Positions 59,140 to 64,000 of a stretch of DNA of 64,000 bases are shown here, one piece after another. The DNA lies in contig NC_003280.10 of the NCBI RefSeq assembly GCF_000002985.6, positions 11,776,501 through 11,840,500 of the forward strand, given 5' to 3'. The notes under the pieces were generated by a model, which was not told the DNA's origin, ran no database searches, and worked only from the letters and a program-made list of their open reading frames with translations. How positions within the stretch are numbered: position 1 is the first letter of the stretch; each line of letters begins with the position of its first letter. The stretch is from Caenorhabditis elegans. Lineage: Eukaryota; Nematoda; Chromadorea; Rhabditida; Rhabditidae. Both the position numbers and the translations under genes were made by a program.

Positions 59140-61029
59140 ATGATGACGAATAATCCTTCAAAACAAGGCAAAGACCTGTCTGACACAGTGGTAAGTGGTT
59201 ATTGAATGTATTATCATATTAAAAAATCGGAGTTTAGAACCAAGGGTACTGTAGATATTTGAACTTGAACTATGATTCTGATAAGATAATGGGTACTGTA
59301 TATTGTAAATTTATTCAAATAGATCCAACATTGAAACTATTCTTGAACTTTTTAGTTTGCCTGCAAAAATATAATTCTATAAGATATTTGTTCAACTTTG
59401 CCAACTTATATCTTGATTGTCGCTTGTTAAAACTGTTTCTACAGTTTTGTAGTTAATTTTTAACTAGCATATTTGAAATATGTGCTCCAGCTTTGTGCTT
59501 CATGAATATTAAAATTTTTTGACTAATGATTTGATCATTTTTAGTTTTTAACTGTTTGTCACAACCACCGAGGATTTGAGTATGTATTTTTTTGTTAAAA
59601 ATTCCATCAGTTAAGTAAAAATATTTACAGTAATTCATTCATTAGTCTTGCAACCCAACGGCCCAGTTGAAAAGTAACTAAGCTAAAATTTAGATAATAT
59701 TTCAAGGCTCCAACCCATTTTGAACTGGCTTTCATTCACATTACTGGTATAATAAATTTTCAATAGATTTGGGCTATTAAATTTGAAAAAAAAATTTTAT
59801 ATAGAAAATACTGAATTAAGTTCCAGTGGTTGTTCAAATATTTCAGTTTTCAAGTTTTCGAAAATACAAAAAATTTCTAAAATTGTTTTTTTAAATTCAT
59901 TCCAGATAATTCCTTTTATAAGGATTCAAAATTATGCGAGAATCAATCTAAATTTTTGGAATTCCTATGTTTCATAAACACTCATTTTACTTTTCCGGTC
60001 AACTTTTTTATTTAAAAATCGGCCCCCAAAAGATTATCTCTCGAGAAAAATAAATTTCCCCTAATCAAATAAAACATTTTTTATCACCTTTTCAAACAAA
60101 ACCGCGAATAATATTTTTTGTGGTCTGTCATGGAAATCTGTCTCTAATCAACCTATCTTCTTCTTTTTCATTCCTTTGCTGCTAGACCCTTTTCTATTTT
60201 TCCACCGCCGCCTCCGATCTCATATCGATAGTCTCCGATCTGATGACGACTGAAGTTCATCTGTTGTCCGACTGAACATTTTCGTACCGTATCCGTTTCG
60301 ATCCCTTTCCGTTTGGTCAGTGCTGTTGGATGAGAAAACGACGAGATGGTCAGCGCTATTTTTAGGTTTCATACAACATCACAAGCACCATTCTTATCAA
60401 TTTCATCGTTTTTTTTCTAAACGGTGCGAACAGGCTAAAAATAGGTGTTGGAATGGCTATTTTTGGCGGGTCAGGTTTGACTGTTATCAGATCTACATGA
60501 AAAATATGAATTCTCGAAATTAACATGCTATTCTTGGCTTTTTAGTGCATTAAAACAGTGTTATCTAGGAGTTATCGGGTTTTGTTATCAGCGAGATGAC
60601 CCGAATAGAATGACGGAATTCTCTGAAAAAGGTCTTTGATTTCGGTGTTTCAGGTTTAAAAAAATCAAGTATTTAAGTTATAAGCATCGAGATTTTAACT
60701 GAAAAAATTAAAGTTTGACTTATATTTGCAAAAAATTCAGGTAATGGAGCTGCGAGCTTCTGGAGAATGGGAACGCGTTCGAATTCCTGAACGAAAAAAT
60801 GAGACGGAAAAGAGAGACGAGGTAGGTTGTAGAATTAAATTTTTTTTTTTGGATTTGGATATGGATTTGTTCAAAAGCATGATTCTTTTTTTTTCAAGGG
60901 CTCATGGTGGAGCAAGAGCAGAGAAAACAGTTTGTATGGCGGCTTCAGAAGGAACTCCTCGAAGATTTTCAGGCTCTAGAAGCTATTGCTGAAATTAGGC
61001 AGACTGGACGAGGAAACCAAAGAATCTGA
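59140..61029 (+). CDS. small charged protein with coiled-coil C-terminus
   Basis: Exons 59140-59190 (MMTNNPSKQGKDLSDTV), 60741-60821 (VMELRASGEWERVRIPERKN and on) and a last exon from about 60899. The first two join in phase 0. The last exon is open in all three frames for at least 60 bp. The most protein-like frame is MVEQEQRKQFVWRLQKELLE and on to RQTGRGNQRI, ending TGA 61027, but the strongest acceptor (TTTTTTTCAAG) does not reach it in phase. A later acceptor at AGCAG (about 60921) or an alternative donor GTTGTA at about 60826 would. A 27-codon alternative ends at about 60978. The first intron is 1.55 kb. I do not recognise the family. Confidence 0.45.
59385..59465 (-). repeat. partial dispersed inverted-repeat element, copy g
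   Basis: CAACTTTGCCAACTTATATC, a TTGATTGTCGCTTGTT block and TTTTGTAGTTAATTTTTA match the family in reverse; only about half the element remains. Confidence 0.5.
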
Positions 61030-63603
61030 AAACACTGCATGTCATTTTTTTTAGATGTTTGAGATTTAGTTGTACATATATGTCATAAATGCATGAAAAA
61101 ACTTGATCACTGACTCCCGAATTACGAATAGTTAATCTATTGTGTTTTAACTTTGATACACTGAAAAGGATGTAAGGATGATTTTTCCATGACGAATTGA
61201 ATAATGTTTTCTAATAGTAAGTTTAAATGAGGAAAACATCTCAAGTATTTTTGTAGACATAGAACAAAAAAATTTCATTGCAGAAATTACCGTAGCCCTG
61301 TACTTTTTATGATTTGTTTATGTTATTGAGGTACCCTCTTCATTTTTAACAAGTATATTTTGGTATAGTTTTTAAGACCTAGTTTTCCATTATTTTATAA
61401 ACTATAGACTCAAGTTTCAACTGAATGTGTCAAAAATGCCGAAAATTTGTAAAAACTAGATTCCTGGTGCACTTTATCAAAGCGGGCTTTGCACTTTTTA
61501 TCTACAAAAACTTTTATTGAATTGTTTTAGAAAATAGTTGGAAAGACCAAGAATTGCAAAAATTTAGAAAGAAGAGCCTAATGAAAAGTGCGCAGCCGAC
61601 ATAAGTACAGGCTCATAAAAATGCACTCAGGAGATGTCGGTCGCTATACTTACACTAGGCCTAAATGCACCGCTTAAGCCTAAGCGTAGGCCTAAGCCTA
61701 AGCCAAAAAGCCTTGAAAAATGCAGTTCAGAAATACTCCCAAAACTTCTCCCAACCGATATTTTGTGATCAAGTTAAAACTACAAACTACGGTCCCTTAG
61801 TTTTATTGCAAGATTCGTCTTTCTTCTTCTAAACTACAAGTTTCTCAGTTTATCACCCCCTTTCTACCACTATCATAATAAAAACAAACCACTGAAGGAA
61901 GTAGAGAGGATCAAAGTAAACTTCTACTCATGACACCTCCGCCGCCGCCGTCTACATTCCAATCTTACCTGCAAGTGGTCACAAACTGTTAACTATGATC
62001 GTCAATCTTTCGCAGGGTAAATTTGAAGCCAAGATCACCCGACTTTTGATTGATAGAAGCCCAAAGTCAAGAAATACATATATTGGTCGGAAGTCGAACT
62101 TCTGACGTCGTCGTTATCATATCTCTTTTTTTAGATGAATCATTTTTATTACGGTTTATAGGGTGAGAGAGAAAAAACTCGTGGAATCTTTGGCCCGACT
62201 ATATTGTGTTTACTTTAGTTTGTAGTTTTTTTTGGAAACTCGAAATTTAAAAAAATATAAGAAAATTTAAAATCTCACAAAATTTTGGTTTTTCAATAAT
62301 CCGATTGTCAAGAGTTTCTTTTTTCAAAAATTGAGTTGAAATTTTGTCCCATTATATTGTCGCGAAAATCACAAACTCGGCCACCTGGTGACAGAGTTTT
62401 CTACATTTTAGCCATGTAGTAGAAGACAAGTCAACGTTTAGGTAAATCTAAATTCTATAAATCGGCTACACAAAACTGTGAAGATTCCTTTTTGTAAATC
62501 GGCGACCGAGTTGTTTCTCGGTCACGTTGCAGAACCTGAGTTCAACTTCCCTTTCAGCATGCGCTAGTTCATTTTGGAGCATCGTTTTTTTCAATATTTT
62601 CGGAACAAAAAAAAAACTGTAAAAACAAAAAAAATTGGAAAAAAAATCTCAAAACCAAATATTTGTCTATCATTTGTGTTCCATGACTTCCGCCAGCTGT
62701 GTGTTGCCTACCGTAATCTGTGACACAGACGTGTGAAAATGTGAAAAACTAAGAGAGAAAACAACACATCAGATCACAAGGTTCTGCAAATAGACGTCCT
62801 TCTTCATCTCGGCGTTGCCCCGCGTTTATTCTTAAATTTATAGATTTGGCCTTCGGTTATTTTAGATTCACCTCCTACTTCTGCACACATTAATGCCCAT
62901 CGGAAACCACAAATTTCACTGATCATCGGTTCAGAAGATCGGATTTTTGGGAATTTTTATCACCTCTCACGTGGTGTAAAAGTTTCCGGTAGATAGGCAG
63001 AGAATTTGTGTTTTGCACTTTTTCTTGAATTTCAGGTATTACGGTAGTCGCATTTTGTATTTCACCGCATTCAAGGTGACCTATGTTTGACTACCAATTT
63101 CCTGAAAATTCAAAATGCGACTGCTTCAGTCGATAATTTTTTGATCTCTCTATTCGTCATAGAGATCTGACAGTCTAAAGTACGGAGAACGCCGTATTCC
63201 GTAGAACAAAGATCAGAGAATACATGCGTGACATCACAGTTCGGCCGCCAAGGAAACTAGGCCACCTGTGGAGAATTGTAACAAACATTTTAAAAATCGG
63301 AACCTTCTAGATCCAGACCTCATAAAATCGTCATTTCCTCGACACTAAATTTCTGTACAAAAATAGATGTGTACATTCCATAAAACAATAGTCTTGTGTA
63401 TTGATAATAAATCAATTCGTTCATTTATTTCTTCGTAACAGTAGTAGTTGTTATAATCTTCAATGATCATCATCTTTGTCTACTGCTTTTCTTCGTCTTC
63501 TTATTTGCCATCGGATTGCATGTGAAAATCACATTTTTCTCTAAATACCTATTAATTTTTGTTTTTAATAAATTCCTTCATATTTCTTCATATCACGTTT
63601 CAG
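61030..63603. other. intergenic region
   Basis: No supported exon. It contains the telomere-like patch noted separately and various A/T-rich low-complexity runs (for example 62590-62640). Confidence 0.35.
61655..61705 (+). repeat. interstitial telomere-like repeats (GCCTAA/TTAGGC)
   Basis: TTAAGCCTAAGCGTAGGCCT is followed by AAGCCTAAGCC, an imperfect run of the nematode telomere unit TTAGGC read on the complementary strand. About five units, partly degenerate. Confidence 0.65.
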
Positions 63604-63663
63604 GTGGAACTTCTACACTGGCATTGGTTCATAATGAAATTTCTGAAGAAAGTTCGAAGCGCC
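63604..63663 (+). CDS. possible internal exon of an unidentified gene
   Basis: A TATCACGTTTCAG acceptor is followed by a 20-codon open stretch (GGTSTLALVHNEISEESSK) and a GTTTGA donor-like site. No neighbouring exons were found in the window; it may continue right of the window or be chance. Confidence 0.2.
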
Positions 63664-63934
63664 GTTTGAAATTCGATATATATATGCAACGATACTCCGG
63701 CGTTTTTGCGTGCGTCTTTAAATCGAGGGGTACTGTAGCTCAGATATTGTTAGGACATGCTCCTTTAAGGATGTCTCTCACAAGAATCAGAGTTACATAC
63801 CTTGGAAAATGTCATGAATTTTTGATGAAACTCACGTCATACATATAAAGAATAAAAATAAAATAAAATGTTATTAAATTACAGTACACCCGGTTTAAAG
63901 GCACAGGAAATAAAAAATTTGTAAAGTTGTACAT

Positions 63935-64000
63935 GATAGGCAGGCATATTTCGCAAGTGTCTACTGGAGGCCTGACTGCCTACGTGCCTACATCTTGCCT
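63935..64000 (+). repeat. GCCTAC/GTAGGC minisatellite at window edge
   Basis: Units such as GATAGGCAGGCAT and TGCCTACGTGCCTACATC, as in the other clusters, running off the right edge. Confidence 0.6.

Overview
This window is nematode genomic DNA, almost certainly Caenorhabditis. It is AT-rich, introns are often only 40-60 bp and end in TTTTCAG, and genes are multi-exon and packed on both strands. The left part carries a patr-1/dna-2 head-to-head pair, a class II histone deacetylase (hda-5) and a JmjC demethylase. As I recall, these genes share one clone on C. elegans chromosome II, so I read this as that locus or a very close relative; I could not run a search. Gene models below were built by hand from reading frame, splice sites and phase.

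Layout. 1-8 kb: 3'-truncated patr-1 (-), dna-2 (+), a small secreted peptide gene (-), an ANP32-like leucine-rich-repeat gene with disrupted frame, and a small downstream reading frame (+). 8-22 kb: a long regulatory stretch and a 205-residue Pro/Ser/Gln-rich protein with a Cys-rich motif, spread over 6.9 kb with one 4.9 kb intron. 22.5-27.5 kb: hda-5 with a 1.36 kb palindromic TA-flanked element in its third intron, followed by a chimeric tandem copy holding only the 3' half of the gene. 28-29.4 kb: tRNA-like sequence, orphan coding exons and transposon debris. 30-32.3 kb: PHD-JmjC histone demethylase. 32.8-35 kb: two tandem acylation-motif (MGGC) genes. 35.8-43.3 kb (-): two coiled-coil RING proteins, a related coiled-coil protein and an intronless poly(A) polymerase. 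44-53 kb (-): RS-rich proteins carrying cassettes of three CCHC zinc knuckles that look like BEL/Pao Gag, plus a truncated duplicate, a foldback element and a 1.6 kb satellite. 54.6-56.1 kb (-): a secreted C-type lectin with an in-frame TGA. 59-61 kb: a small two- or three-exon gene. The rest is intergenic with many short repeats.

The left genes cover core DNA and RNA work: DNA2 in replication and repair, PATR-1 in mRNA decapping, and HDA-5 and JMJD in chromatin. The right half is accessory, with local tandem duplication, gene truncation, a likely retrocopy and possible capture of transposon-derived zinc knuckles. That is where the most unusual biology lies.
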